A stretch of 37,455 nucleotides of DNA from Candidatus Latescibacterota bacterium (lineage in GTDB: Bacteria; Latescibacterota; Latescibacteria; Latescibacterales; Latescibacteraceae): contig JAFGMP010000192.1 of the NCBI GenBank assembly GCA_016927495.1, positions 1 to 37,455 of the forward strand. The letters run 5' to 3'. The notes below the pieces were generated by a model, which was not told the origin of the DNA, ran no database searches, and worked only from the letters and a program-made list of their open reading frames with translations. Every line of letters begins with the position of its first letter. Within the stretch, counting starts at the first letter, position 1. Below, piece after piece: positions 1 to 7,904 of the stretch. A program made the position numbers and the translations under genes.

Positions 1-153
1 GGTCGAATCAGGAGAATAAGGGACGTTGAGTATTTCTGCCGTTATTCTGTCCAGTCTTCCGTTATATCGTGACCCATCCTCATCCCCATGCAGAAGGTTG
101 TAACTTACTACAGTAATTATAAGAATTAAAAAAAATTTAAAGTTTCTATACAT
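1..153 (-). CDS. Truncated secreted protein, N-terminal fragment
   Basis: An uninterrupted minus-strand frame begins with ATG at 153 and runs off the left edge, giving 51 visible residues. The first part reads MYRNFKFFLILIITVVSYNL, a short basic stretch followed by a hydrophobic core, as in a signal peptide. The mature part contains RLDRITAEILNVPYSPD. That weakly recalls the start of DUF1460-type amidase-like proteins (a 'FLGTPY'-like motif), but this is too short to assign. An AAAGG lies about 12 bases upstream of the start, and only 15 bases separate it from the preceding glycosyltransferase, so it is probably the next gene in that operon. Function is unknown; whether it is a gene at all rests on the open frame, the signal-like start and the spacing. 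Confidence 0.5.
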   Translation of the reverse strand, partial: MYRNFKFFLILIITVVSYNLLHGDEDGSRYNGRLDRITAEILNVPYSPDST

Positions 154-168
154 ATTTATAAATAACCT

Positions 169-1275
169 TTAGACGATATTATGGTTTAAAACTTCGTGAT
201 ACACATCAATAGTTTTTTCAATGGTATGGTTAATAGTATTTCTATCTAAAATTGCAGTGGATCTGGCACCCATTTTTTTTCTTGTTTCTTTGTTTTCAAT
301 AAGATAAATCAAACGATCAGCGATAGATGCATAATCATCAACCGGAACGATATATCCATTTACGCCATCCTGTACAAGTTCCGGTATTCCTCCTGCTCTT
401 GTCGCAACCACAGGTAATTTAAAATATAATGCATCGAGAATCGAGGAGCATAAACCTTCTTCACGGGACGTTATGACAAAAATATCCGCTGAATTATACA
501 ACCGTCCGATATCATCGATAAATCCCAACAGAATGACAGATTTTTCCAATCCGAGATTGTGGATATCTTTTTCAATTGTCGTCCGCATTTCTCCTTCGCC
601 GGCAATCAGAAAAACAACATCCGGATACTTTTTCACAACATGGAATGCCGCTTTAAGCAACACACTTTGCGCCTTATTTTCTGTCAGGGCTGCTACGTTA
701 ACTATAAGAACCGTTTCGCGCGGCAGGCCAAGCGTATCACGATAGTTTTTCATTGTTTCGGAACCAGTGTATTCATCTAAATTAATACCACTTCTTATAG
801 TGACTATTTTCCCCGGATCGATACCGTCCTCAATCAAAACGCGGCGTACCGCATCTGAAATGGCAATAATTTTATCAACGGATTTTCCATATTTAATTTT
901 TTGACTGAACAGACTGTGAACATGAAAAACAACCCTTCGCGATACAACCAACTTGCAATCAATTAACTTCCATAACGCCATAAGTGCTATCGTATGTGCA
1001 TGTGCGGTATGTACATGTACTATTTTTATCTTCTCTTTTTTTATAAATGCCCGCAGCTTAAGCGCGGATGCTATATCCCATTCACCTCTCAAAGCCAAAT
1101 GACTTACCGGAATATCAGCTTCCCCGGCGCGGGTTGAAATTTCACTTCCTTCCCTACAGATAAGAACATTTTCAATGCCTTTTTTCTTTAATCCCTTTAT
1201 CAGTTCAAGTACCTGTCGCTGACCGCCTCGCCATGCAGAATAGGTATCGATATGAGCTATTTTGAATTCATTCAT
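169..1275 (-). CDS. Glycosyltransferase family 4 (GT-B fold)
   Basis: A 368-residue protein with the two-domain layout of GT4 retaining glycosyltransferases. The N-terminal domain opens with a beta-strand and a Gly-rich loop (DTYSAWRGGQRQV), followed by HVHTAHAH around residues 86-93. The C-terminal domain has the donor-binding segment FVITSREEGLCSSILDAL, where the second acidic residue of the usual EX7E motif is Asp, and then GGIPELVQDGVNGYIVP. It should transfer a sugar from a nucleotide-sugar donor onto a cell-envelope glycolipid or polysaccharide; donor and acceptor cannot be read from sequence. Its ATG overlaps the stop of the upstream family 2 glycosyltransferase (ATGA), so the two are translationally coupled. 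AGGA lies 7 bases before the start. The family call is firm, the substrate open. Confidence 0.9.
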   Translation of the reverse strand: MNEFKIAHIDTYSAWRGGQRQVLELIKGLKKKGIENVLICREGSEISTRAGEADIPVSHLALRGEWDIASALKLRAFIKKEKIKIVHVHTAHAHTIALMALWKLIDCKLVVSRRVVFHVHSLFSQKIKYGKSVDKIIAISDAVRRVLIEDGIDPGKIVTIRSGINLDEYTGSETMKNYRDTLGLPRETVLIVNVAALTENKAQSVLLKAAFHVVKKYPDVVFLIAGEGEMRTTIEKDIHNLGLEKSVILLGFIDDIGRLYNSADIFVITSREEGLCSSILDALYFKLPVVATRAGGIPELVQDGVNGYIVPVDDYASIADRLIYLIENKETRKKMGARSTAILDRNTINHTIEKTIDVYHEVLNHNIV

Positions 1276-2066
1276 TCGATATTCCTTGATAATTCATACA
1301 GCCTGGCATACTTCATAAAGGTATACCATGATGCCATTACAGCTACAATCAAACCCGGTACATAATCAAGAAATCCGGCTTTCAAAATATATATTTTTAT
1401 AAACTTTCCCATCGGTCTTAAAAGCAAGGAATGAATACTCGCCTTGCGACCTGCTTTTGATTCCTGGTGCGCCCACATTTCCGTGTATTTATCCATTTTC
1501 CTGAGGTGATCGCCGAGATTTCCGTAAGGGCGATGAAGTAAATCACCAACGAGTGTACCTGACGGACTTTCGGCAACAAGTTTTTCGTGTATCAATTCGC
1601 CCGACCATGAAGCTTTCCCTCTTCGTGACATTCGGGTTATATACTGCGGATACCATCCACAGTGATTTATCCAGCGTCCCATATAGTAAGTTTTTCTGAT
1701 AATATTATAAATATCAGGTTTGTCAGTAAAGTTTTTATAATCGAGTACCATCTCGATTGACTTTCTTAACTCGGGGGTGATTTCCTCATCAGCATCAAGA
1801 TTTATCAGCCATTCTCCGGTACAGAGAGACATCGCTTCATTTTTCTGCTCGATATAATTTGAAAAAGAATGATATGAAACTTTAGCCCCAAGTTTTTTCG
1901 CAATATTTACAGTATTATCCGTACTCCCTGAATCAAGTACGATTATTTCATCCATCCATAATATACTGCTCAAAAGACGGTCGATGTTTTTCTCTTCATT
2001 TTGTGTAATAATATATGCAGATATAGACGCTTTTTTTTTCGACCGATCATTCACACGATCATTCAC
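1272..2066 (-). CDS. Glycosyltransferase family 2, LPS-core WaaE/KdtX-like
   Basis: An inverting GT-A fold glycosyltransferase. Visible motifs are SAYIITQNEEKNI at the start of the Rossmann-like domain, IIVLDSGSTDNT, and the DxD-type metal site LDADEEIT. This pattern fits the LPS-core beta-glucosyltransferase (WaaE/KdtX-like) subfamily, which has a hydrophobic, membrane-associating C-terminus; here that is the segment ending GLIVAVMASWYTFMKY. It probably adds a hexose to LPS core or another envelope glycolipid on the cytoplasmic face. I chose a GTG start at 2066 because AAGGAAG stands 5 bases before it. The longer ATG start at 2108 has no ribosome binding site and would only add a low-complexity leader. 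The gene is coupled to the downstream GT4 by ATGA. Confidence 0.85.
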   Translation of the reverse strand: MNDRVNDRSKKKASISAYIITQNEEKNIDRLLSSILWMDEIIVLDSGSTDNTVNIAKKLGAKVSYHSFSNYIEQKNEAMSLCTGEWLINLDADEEITPELRKSIEMVLDYKNFTDKPDIYNIIRKTYYMGRWINHCGWYPQYITRMSRRGKASWSGELIHEKLVAESPSGTLVGDLLHRPYGNLGDHLRKMDKYTEMWAHQESKAGRKASIHSLLLRPMGKFIKIYILKAGFLDYVPGLIVAVMASWYTFMKYARLYELSRNIE

Positions 2067-2207
2067 AACTACTTCCTTACGATGATCACAAATATTGAAA
2101 GTAATCATATTTTATGATCAGTTTCAGTCATTACGATACATGATTTTTTTAATTGCCCGTGTTTCTGCATTAGCAAACCTTTTTAATGGTACTCTACAGT
2201 ATAGCAA

Positions 2208-2738
2208 TCAGTTCCCACTTTTTTTTCCCGCCAAAGAAAAAACCAATGGCGCAATACGCTTTATTTCACGCTGCAACTCTGTAAATACTTCCATATATAT
2301 TTCTAATCCCATACCGATCGGATCCATAATTTCGGTCGAAATCGGAATTTCACTCTCCTTTAAGCCGTAACGTTTCAATTCTTGTACCGAATCAAAAAAA
2401 GGCCATATCGATTTAATATATTCGGTATGGCTCTTTTCCATAGTCAGTATCAGATCGGCTTTTCGGACAAGATTATCAGATATGGGTTTCGAACGGTGAA
2501 AAAGAAGGTTTATCCCCTTACTTTCCAATACTTTAACCGCATTTTCCGAAGCCGTATTTCCAAAAAAAGCATGTGTTCCGGCAGATGTTATCTCTATTGA
2601 TACGACATTATGATTGGAATTGAATTCATCGAGCACCAGATCTTTCATAATACCTTCGGCCATAGGACTCCTACAAATATTCCCGGTGCAGACAAAAACT
2701 AATAAAAAATTATCCAATGTATGATCCCGGTACTCCAT
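2208..2738 (-). CDS. Low-molecular-weight protein phosphatase
   Basis: A 176-residue member of the LMW-PTP/arsenate-reductase fold. The P-loop CTGNICRSP (Cys17, Arg23) and the acid loop DPIGMGLEIY (Asp139) are both intact, so it should be catalytically active. In the family, the residue before the second Cys helps set specificity: YwlE-type arginine phosphatases carry Thr there, tyrosine phosphatases Ile. Here it is Ile21, which favours phosphotyrosine. Together with two downstream glycosyltransferases, a Wzb-like role in controlling polysaccharide synthesis is plausible but inferred; no Wzc-type kinase is in view. An in-frame GTG at 2768 is excluded because it falls upstream of the transcription start expected from the adjacent promoter. 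ATG at 2738 is preferred; a TTG seven codons further in is possible. Confidence 0.85.
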   Translation of the reverse strand: MEYRDHTLDNFLLVFVCTGNICRSPMAEGIMKDLVLDEFNSNHNVVSIEITSAGTHAFFGNTASENAVKVLESKGINLLFHRSKPISDNLVRKADLILTMEKSHTEYIKSIWPFFDSVQELKRYGLKESEIPISTEIMDPIGMGLEIYMEVFTELQREIKRIAPLVFSLAGKKSGN

Positions 2739-2770
2739 AAATACTTGATATATAATAAACAACAACACTA

Positions 2771-2799
2771 AAGATAAGCATTTACACTCATTTTGTCAA
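2771..2799 (-). promoter_or_regulatory. Near-consensus sigma70 promoter for phosphatase/glycosyltransferase genes
   Basis: On the minus strand TTGACA (2799-2794) is followed by a 17-base spacer and TATCTT (2776-2771). The -35 is perfect, the -10 matches four of six, and the spacing is ideal. Transcription should begin near 2764, leaving a leader of about 25 bases before the ATG at 2738. It separates the phosphatase and glycosyltransferase genes from the exporter/barrel genes upstream. Confidence 0.65.
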
Positions 2800-2828
2800 G
2801 AAATTCAGTCAGTAATCACAAATAACAA

Positions 2829-3905
2829 CTATTTTATCCATCCCCCGAAACCTGCATAGAATTTTAAATCAGATCTGTCAACAGGTGAGGCAATCATAAT
2901 ATGCAAGTCAGTTTGCGGCATATATGGCAAATCAGTATTTACTCCAAATCCAATTCCTCCCCCCATTTTTATATCCATGTTTTGTGGTTTGAGATCAGCG
3001 AAATCCGGAGCGCCGCGGACTTGTCCGATATCGAATTGACAAAGCAGAGCAAGACGTCTGAATTGCGCTTTATTTATCGAAAATTCAAAATTCGGAAATG
3101 GTTTTAGTTCCAATAAATTTTGCATATAAAAAACTTTTTTTCCCCAGAATTCATCATTCTCATATCCGATTAAATTTGAGTGACCTCCAAGAAATATAAG
3201 GGGTGAGGTCTGAGGAGTAAGGTTACCTTTATAACTAAAAACATTTTTAAAACGAATAGATTTATTTAATTCAGTTGCCTGCCGTACAAATAATTCTAAA
3301 AGCAGGTAATTAAAATCACCATTGAAAATCTGATAAGCCCGTTCAAATGATAAATAGCCAAGGAATTGTTCATAATCTGTCGTATGTTTTTTCTTGTAAA
3401 GATAATAAATCTTGAGCGAACGGTCCTGGGAGTTGATTATCTGCGCCCCCATTCTACGGTTAGGTGACCACTCACGCTGAATTTTGAATTCCATACCTAC
3501 CGATGTATTACCATTAACTTTATGAGATAAAAACGGAGTAATTGATTGAGCGCGGTTCCAGATTCCTGTTGAATCGGAAAAAACTTCTCTGAAATATAAA
3601 TTATCTTCAATAGTAATTCCCGGTGTTACTATATATTTATAAAATGCATGGCTCATTCCGAATCCCATATCCTGACGGCGGTAGTCATAATCAGCCGTTA
3701 TCGCGCTTCTCAGTATATTGAATTCCTGTTGAAAAAAAACGTGAAACTCAAAACTTGGGACATACAAAGCATATGAGTTTTCCCGCTCAAAAACAATACG
3801 GTTTATTTTTATTTTAACGGGGCCGGCATCATTTTGCGCATATGCATTATCATGTAGTAAAACGGCTCCCAACAAAATAATGACGATGATGCTAAATACT
3901 CTCAT
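2829..3905 (-). CDS. Omp85-like outer-membrane beta-barrel without POTRA domains
   Basis: A 358-residue protein with a cleavable signal peptide (hydrophobic stretch ending at about HDNAYAQ). The body alternates aromatic and polar residues as in outer-membrane beta-strands. Near residue 240 comes FLGGHSNLIGYENDEFWGKK, followed by an NLLELKPF strand. That resembles the 'GG...LRGY...F.G...n.EL' block of the Omp85/surface-antigen (D15) barrel. No POTRA repeats precede the barrel, and the C-terminus ends in GGWIK rather than the usual Phe. The start is ATG at 3905, overlapping the permease stop as TGATG, with AAGGA upstream; an in-frame TTG one codon earlier is less likely. Position suggests it works with the ABC exporter encoded just before it. 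The barrel call is fairly safe, the Omp85 kinship moderate, the function unknown. Confidence 0.65.
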   Translation of the reverse strand: MRVFSIIVIILLGAVLLHDNAYAQNDAGPVKIKINRIVFERENSYALYVPSFEFHVFFQQEFNILRSAITADYDYRRQDMGFGMSHAFYKYIVTPGITIEDNLYFREVFSDSTGIWNRAQSITPFLSHKVNGNTSVGMEFKIQREWSPNRRMGAQIINSQDRSLKIYYLYKKKHTTDYEQFLGYLSFERAYQIFNGDFNYLLLELFVRQATELNKSIRFKNVFSYKGNLTPQTSPLIFLGGHSNLIGYENDEFWGKKVFYMQNLLELKPFPNFEFSINKAQFRRLALLCQFDIGQVRGAPDFADLKPQNMDIKMGGGIGFGVNTDLPYMPQTDLHIMIASPVDRSDLKFYAGFGGWIK

Positions 3906-5599
3906 CAAAATTCCTTTTGGGCAAGTGTCCTTGCTCCAAACCGCAAAGGTAAAATAATGGTTACAGCATTAAGAACTACAGTAAGTAAAATCGAACTAAT
4001 TATAACAATTCGTGGAAATTCATTACCTGAAACGAGAAACAGAGTGTACCGGTACACAGTAACGGCATAAAGCATTAACATAACTGCTATATACAACAGC
4101 GATAATACAATAGTGAGAATTCCTCCCGGACTTGTTGCAATTTTGCTCGGATTGTTTTCGGAAAAATCGGGATAGGCCGCCCCCATACCGACTGCGAGAG
4201 TTGACAATGAAATGCTCATTAAAAAAATACCACTTATCGTCATTAACTGGTAGAGACCTTCGAGTTTCAGAATAGCGCTTGAAATAAGTGCAATTGTTTC
4301 TCCTATAATGAAAAAGGCAACAAAAGCAGTCATAAATTTTACCCTGAAAAGTGTAGATGTTGATAAAGGAGCAGAACTCAACACCCAAAACGATTTACCC
4401 TCAAGACTGATTGAAGGAAATACAAAACGGATCGCAAATGTTGCAAGAATAAATCCGCAAAATCCGTAATTCATGATTGAAATAATAGTAATCCAGCGCT
4501 CGTCGGTTATATCTTGAGGAATCATACGAAGATTGAACAGATAAAGTATCAATAACGCTAAAATAAGTAGAATTTGAGACCATTGCCCCGGTTCGCGAAT
4601 CAGCGTCAACACATCTTTATTGAAAAGGGCCTGTGCCTGTGTTTTGGGGGTACGTGAAAAAAATCCGCATTTTTGTGTTAAAATAAAACCGGGATCTTTT
4701 TTTGAAACAACTGTTTGTTCATTTGAAATCATCCATGTTTTGAAATACATCTTTTCGCCTACCATAAAAAGAAAAGATAACACAAAAAGTGCTGAGGTCA
4801 TTAATGCTGAAGCGTATAAGACAAACTCTTTGTATTCATGAAGTACGAGAGATCGAAGGCATTGTATCAACCAGAAATTAGGAGTAAGCGGATGCGCGTT
4901 CAATTGAAAATTATTAATAAATATGTTGAGAGCGCGAAAATCTTCGGTAAATGGTATAGTAAGCTGGTTTGTCTGAGAAAATTTAATAACGAGAAATATA
5001 AAGCTGGCAAATACAACAGAGCCAAATACGATAAGACGACGTATACTGATATATTTTGATATAAGCACCGCAAGAATTGAAAAAACGGTACCTATTGCCG
5101 TTGCGATAAGTATGAAGGGTAATAGAACAAAAAAGCCTGTCAAAGCATATTCGAACGTACCGAACCGCCGTATTTTGGCATATGCATATAAAATAGGCAG
5201 CGCCATAAACAGTATCGCCCATGAACTATAAATAATAATATCGAAATACTTGCTTAATAAAAGATGAAGATCTGAAAGAGGAGTACTGAACAAATATTCC
5301 GTTTCGGTAGATCGGAATAATGTTGCCAGTGCCGAAACAAAACTCGAAATAATCAACATAAAGAAAAATGCGAGAAAACCAAGCGAAACAAGACGATCAA
5401 TGAGCAGAGAGCCTATTTCTTCAAGATTCGATACATACATAAATATTAAGTTATAAAAAAAGATATACGAAATATAAAGTAATGCAAAAAGTACAATCCC
5501 CGTTGAAATATTTCTTAAAAGATAGCTTTTTCTTGTATCAAGAAGCAGCGATTTAAGCATTTTTGCTTTTAAATAAAATAGTAATCCTAAAGTCTGCAT
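3905..5599 (-). CDS. ABC exporter permease, large two-half type
   Basis: A 564-residue polytopic membrane protein. Clusters of hydrophobic segments lie at roughly residues 30-60, 70-100, 120-200 and 240-275, and a second set between about 335 and 560, with a hydrophilic stretch (about 280-335) between the halves. The segment ATLFRSTETEYLFSTPLS, followed by a helix-rich region, is typical of the putative ABC exporter permeases (ABC_tran_2-like), in which one chain carries both halves of an ABC-2 type pore. It should pair with the ATPase encoded 20 bases upstream. Start ATG has AGGA 8 bases before it. The transported substrate is not identifiable; the neighbouring transglutaminase-like and beta-barrel genes hint at an envelope substrate. 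Confidence 0.8.
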   Translation of the reverse strand: MQTLGLLFYLKAKMLKSLLLDTRKSYLLRNISTGIVLFALLYISYIFFYNLIFMYVSNLEEIGSLLIDRLVSLGFLAFFFMLIISSFVSALATLFRSTETEYLFSTPLSDLHLLLSKYFDIIIYSSWAILFMALPILYAYAKIRRFGTFEYALTGFFVLLPFILIATAIGTVFSILAVLISKYISIRRLIVFGSVVFASFIFLVIKFSQTNQLTIPFTEDFRALNIFINNFQLNAHPLTPNFWLIQCLRSLVLHEYKEFVLYASALMTSALFVLSFLFMVGEKMYFKTWMISNEQTVVSKKDPGFILTQKCGFFSRTPKTQAQALFNKDVLTLIREPGQWSQILLILALLILYLFNLRMIPQDITDERWITIISIMNYGFCGFILATFAIRFVFPSISLEGKSFWVLSSAPLSTSTLFRVKFMTAFVAFFIIGETIALISSAILKLEGLYQLMTISGIFLMSISLSTLAVGMGAAYPDFSENNPSKIATSPGGILTIVLSLLYIAVMLMLYAVTVYRYTLFLVSGNEFPRIVIISSILLTVVLNAVTIILPLRFGARTLAQKEF

Positions 5600-5619
5600 A
5601 ATTTTGTTCCTGATTCAAT

Positions 5620-6378
5620 TTAATCAAGATAGACGGCTTTTTGGGTTTTCTCGGTCAGTTTCAAAAACAAATCCTCGAGATTTCCTCCTTCCATTTCGGC
5701 TTTTTTTCTCAAATCCTCAAGTGTTCCTTCCGCAACGATAGAACCTTTATGGATAATCGCCATGTGTTCGCACAACTCCTGAACAACAGAAAGATCGTGA
5801 GAGGACATAAAAATGGTAGCGCCATTTTTTTGAATCAGTTTGAGCATATCCTTTAACAGACGGGCGCTTGGAGGATCCAATCCAACAGTCGGCTCATCCA
5901 CCACTATTAATTCAGGGCGATGAATAAATGCAGCGGACATCACGACTTTCTGTTTCATCCCGTGGGAATACTCCTCGGTTCGACGGTCTAACCAGCCATG
6001 CATCTCAAAAATGTCGCTCAGCCAGTCAATACGTTTCTCCAGATCTTTCTTTTCCATGTGATACAAACCGCCGACAAACCTTAAAAATTCCCTGGCAGTC
6101 AGTTTACTGTACACAAAAGGACTATCCGGCACGAAACCGATACGGGAACGAACCGAGATAGGGTCGTTTGCCACATCGATACCGTCAACATGAATGCTTC
6201 CCGAATCAGTCCGGATAAGACCGATCATAGACTTGATAGACGTTGTTTTCCCGGCGCCGTTCGGTCCAAGATATCCGAAAAATTCACCTTTTTTTACCTG
6301 AAATGAAAGATCAGAGAGAGCTTTTTGATTGCCGTACTTTTTGGAGACACCTTCAAATTTTACCATCGCATCTTCCAT
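5620..6378 (-). CDS. ABC transporter ATP-binding protein
   Basis: A 252-residue nucleotide-binding subunit with every hallmark of the fold in order: Walker A GPNGAGKTTS (about residue 38), Q-loop region, signature YSHGMKQK (the SHGMK variant common in CcmA/NatA-type exporter ATPases), Walker B LIVVDEPTVGLDP, and H-loop SSHDL. It powers export through the permease encoded immediately downstream. It lies 5 bases after the transglutaminase-like gene, so the three are very likely one transcript. The start is ATG at 6378 preceded by AGGTAAAG; a second ATG four codons in is possible. Substrate unknown. Confidence 0.93.
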   Translation of the reverse strand: MEDAMVKFEGVSKKYGNQKALSDLSFQVKKGEFFGYLGPNGAGKTTSIKSMIGLIRTDSGSIHVDGIDVANDPISVRSRIGFVPDSPFVYSKLTAREFLRFVGGLYHMEKKDLEKRIDWLSDIFEMHGWLDRRTEEYSHGMKQKVVMSAAFIHRPELIVVDEPTVGLDPPSARLLKDMLKLIQKNGATIFMSSHDLSVVQELCEHMAIIHKGSIVAEGTLEDLRKKAEMEGGNLEDLFLKLTEKTQKAVYLD

Positions 6379-6383
6379 AATCT

Positions 6384-7904
6384 TTACCTGTATGTATTGA
6401 TTTTCAATGAAATGTTACCCATAAGCCGATAAATCTCGATTAATTTTTCAAAATCTCCCCGTACAAGACCGATGTGAGTTGCATCGGCACTGTTCTGACC
6501 AAAGTACGGGTCGAGATCATACCATAGTCCGTTTACAAATACGGAAGGCCAACTGTGATAACGAAATGCGTCGTCCTTATATACCAATCCCATATTTATT
6601 TGTGTCGAAATCCCGATTGACCGGGCAAGAGCAGTATAGAGTTTCGTGTATTCATCCGTATCTCCCTTCATATTTCTGAGTATGTCGACAGAACGTATGA
6701 TATCAAGGTCGGATACTTTTTGCATATTTTCAAATAACCATGAATTCAATGCATAAGCCATGGAAAGCGTATCCTGTTCAGTGGCGATAATATCCTGTGC
6801 TGTTCTTATCATTCTCGCATCATAGGGTTGTATGTAGTCACTCATACCGTATATGCTTGTATCTCGTGCGGCCGTTTCCATTTCACTCATCAACTGCTCG
6901 CCCTTTGCCACCGGTTTATTATAAATCCCCAATCTGAGTGTTTCACCGGGTTTCGAAAGCATAACCTTGTTTGGTGCCGATACATCGATATTCGCCGCAC
7001 GTAAATCCCGGAATTCGACCTCAAGATAAGATGTTTCGCGTGGTGACGGTAACGGTTGTTCCGTAATAATCGCCAGATTCTTGAGTTTATCGGTACCATG
7101 TGTTACCTTCAACGGCAGCAAGAACACTTTTTCATTCATTGCTTTTGCGATTATCAGGCTACCCAGAATATCGGAAAAAAACAAATAACCTTCACTTTTA
7201 ACAACAGCGCCGTTTTCGTCAAGCCATAGTGAAGAATTTTTCTCATTATATGTCAAATCATACCTGATTGTTTTATAAAACCGGTCTTCTATCTCAAGCG
7301 AATCTTCCCCTACCCTGACGCTGTGCACAATATAGGGGGAAAATTCAATCGGATCAAAGACCTGCATACTTAAAGCATCCGCAGCAGAATTATGTAAATA
7401 ATATGGTAAAGCGACAGGAAGCGTTATTATACCACTTATATGAAAAAATCCCCTCTGCCACTGGGAAAGAGTATTCTTTTTAACCTGTATGAAAAGAGTG
7501 TCGTCTTTTGTTGTCGCTTCAAAAGTATTCTGATGTTCCCCCGATTGAATGGTAAAGCTCATATATTTTGTAACAAACTGTGAAGAATCTATACCGGTAA
7601 TGCTTGAAAAAAACACTTCCCGCGACATGCCTGCAAGGTTTAATTTCAGGGTTCCGTTATCGCGTATCATTTTCAAACCTTGCCTGCTTGTTTTCATTTC
7701 ATTTTTATACCCGATTTTTTGATCTCCGCAATTAATTCCATAAAAATCACCCGATTCTGAATCGAATTTCACCTCTGGACTAAAATACCCCAGTTCCTCC
7801 CCCGTATTTTTGATATAGTGAGTATAATATACGGCTCCCATAGTTATCAGCCATAAAACAAGTGAAATTCCAAATATAATGGGTAAACGCCGTCTCAAAG
7901 GCAT
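6384..7904 (-). CDS. Membrane-anchored transglutaminase-like protein lacking catalytic Cys
   Basis: A 506-residue protein with one N-terminal transmembrane helix (about residues 8-28), a large extracytoplasmic region and a C-terminal transglutaminase-like core (about 370-475). The core has the family layout ...LRNMKGDTDEYTKLYTALAR, then RYHSWPSVFVNG and WYDLDP. In active relatives the first block reads GDC; here the codon at 6659-6657 is ACG, giving Thr416 where the nucleophilic Cys is expected. His450 and Asp465 of the triad are kept. It therefore probably does not catalyse Cys-dependent transamidation or proteolysis and may act as a binding or scaffold domain. GGGAGG lies 8 bases before the ATG. 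It follows the tsaC-like gene without a gap and precedes an ABC exporter by 5 bases. Confidence 0.8.
   Translation of the reverse strand: MPLRRRLPIIFGISLVLWLITMGAVYYTHYIKNTGEELGYFSPEVKFDSESGDFYGINCGDQKIGYKNEMKTSRQGLKMIRDNGTLKLNLAGMSREVFFSSITGIDSSQFVTKYMSFTIQSGEHQNTFEATTKDDTLFIQVKKNTLSQWQRGFFHISGIITLPVALPYYLHNSAADALSMQVFDPIEFSPYIVHSVRVGEDSLEIEDRFYKTIRYDLTYNEKNSSLWLDENGAVVKSEGYLFFSDILGSLIIAKAMNEKVFLLPLKVTHGTDKLKNLAIITEQPLPSPRETSYLEVEFRDLRAANIDVSAPNKVMLSKPGETLRLGIYNKPVAKGEQLMSEMETAARDTSIYGMSDYIQPYDARMIRTAQDIIATEQDTLSMAYALNSWLFENMQKVSDLDIIRSVDILRNMKGDTDEYTKLYTALARSIGISTQINMGLVYKDDAFRYHSWPSVFVNGLWYDLDPYFGQNSADATHIGLVRGDFEKLIEIYRLMGNISLKINTYR

Noticed and set aside
2035..2070. Short direct repeat of about 12 bases (encoding Asn-Asp-Arg-Val twice) at the start of the family 2 glycosyltransferase
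   Set aside because: Only two copies, in the variable N-terminal leader; not a repeat array. It was used only when weighing the start codon.
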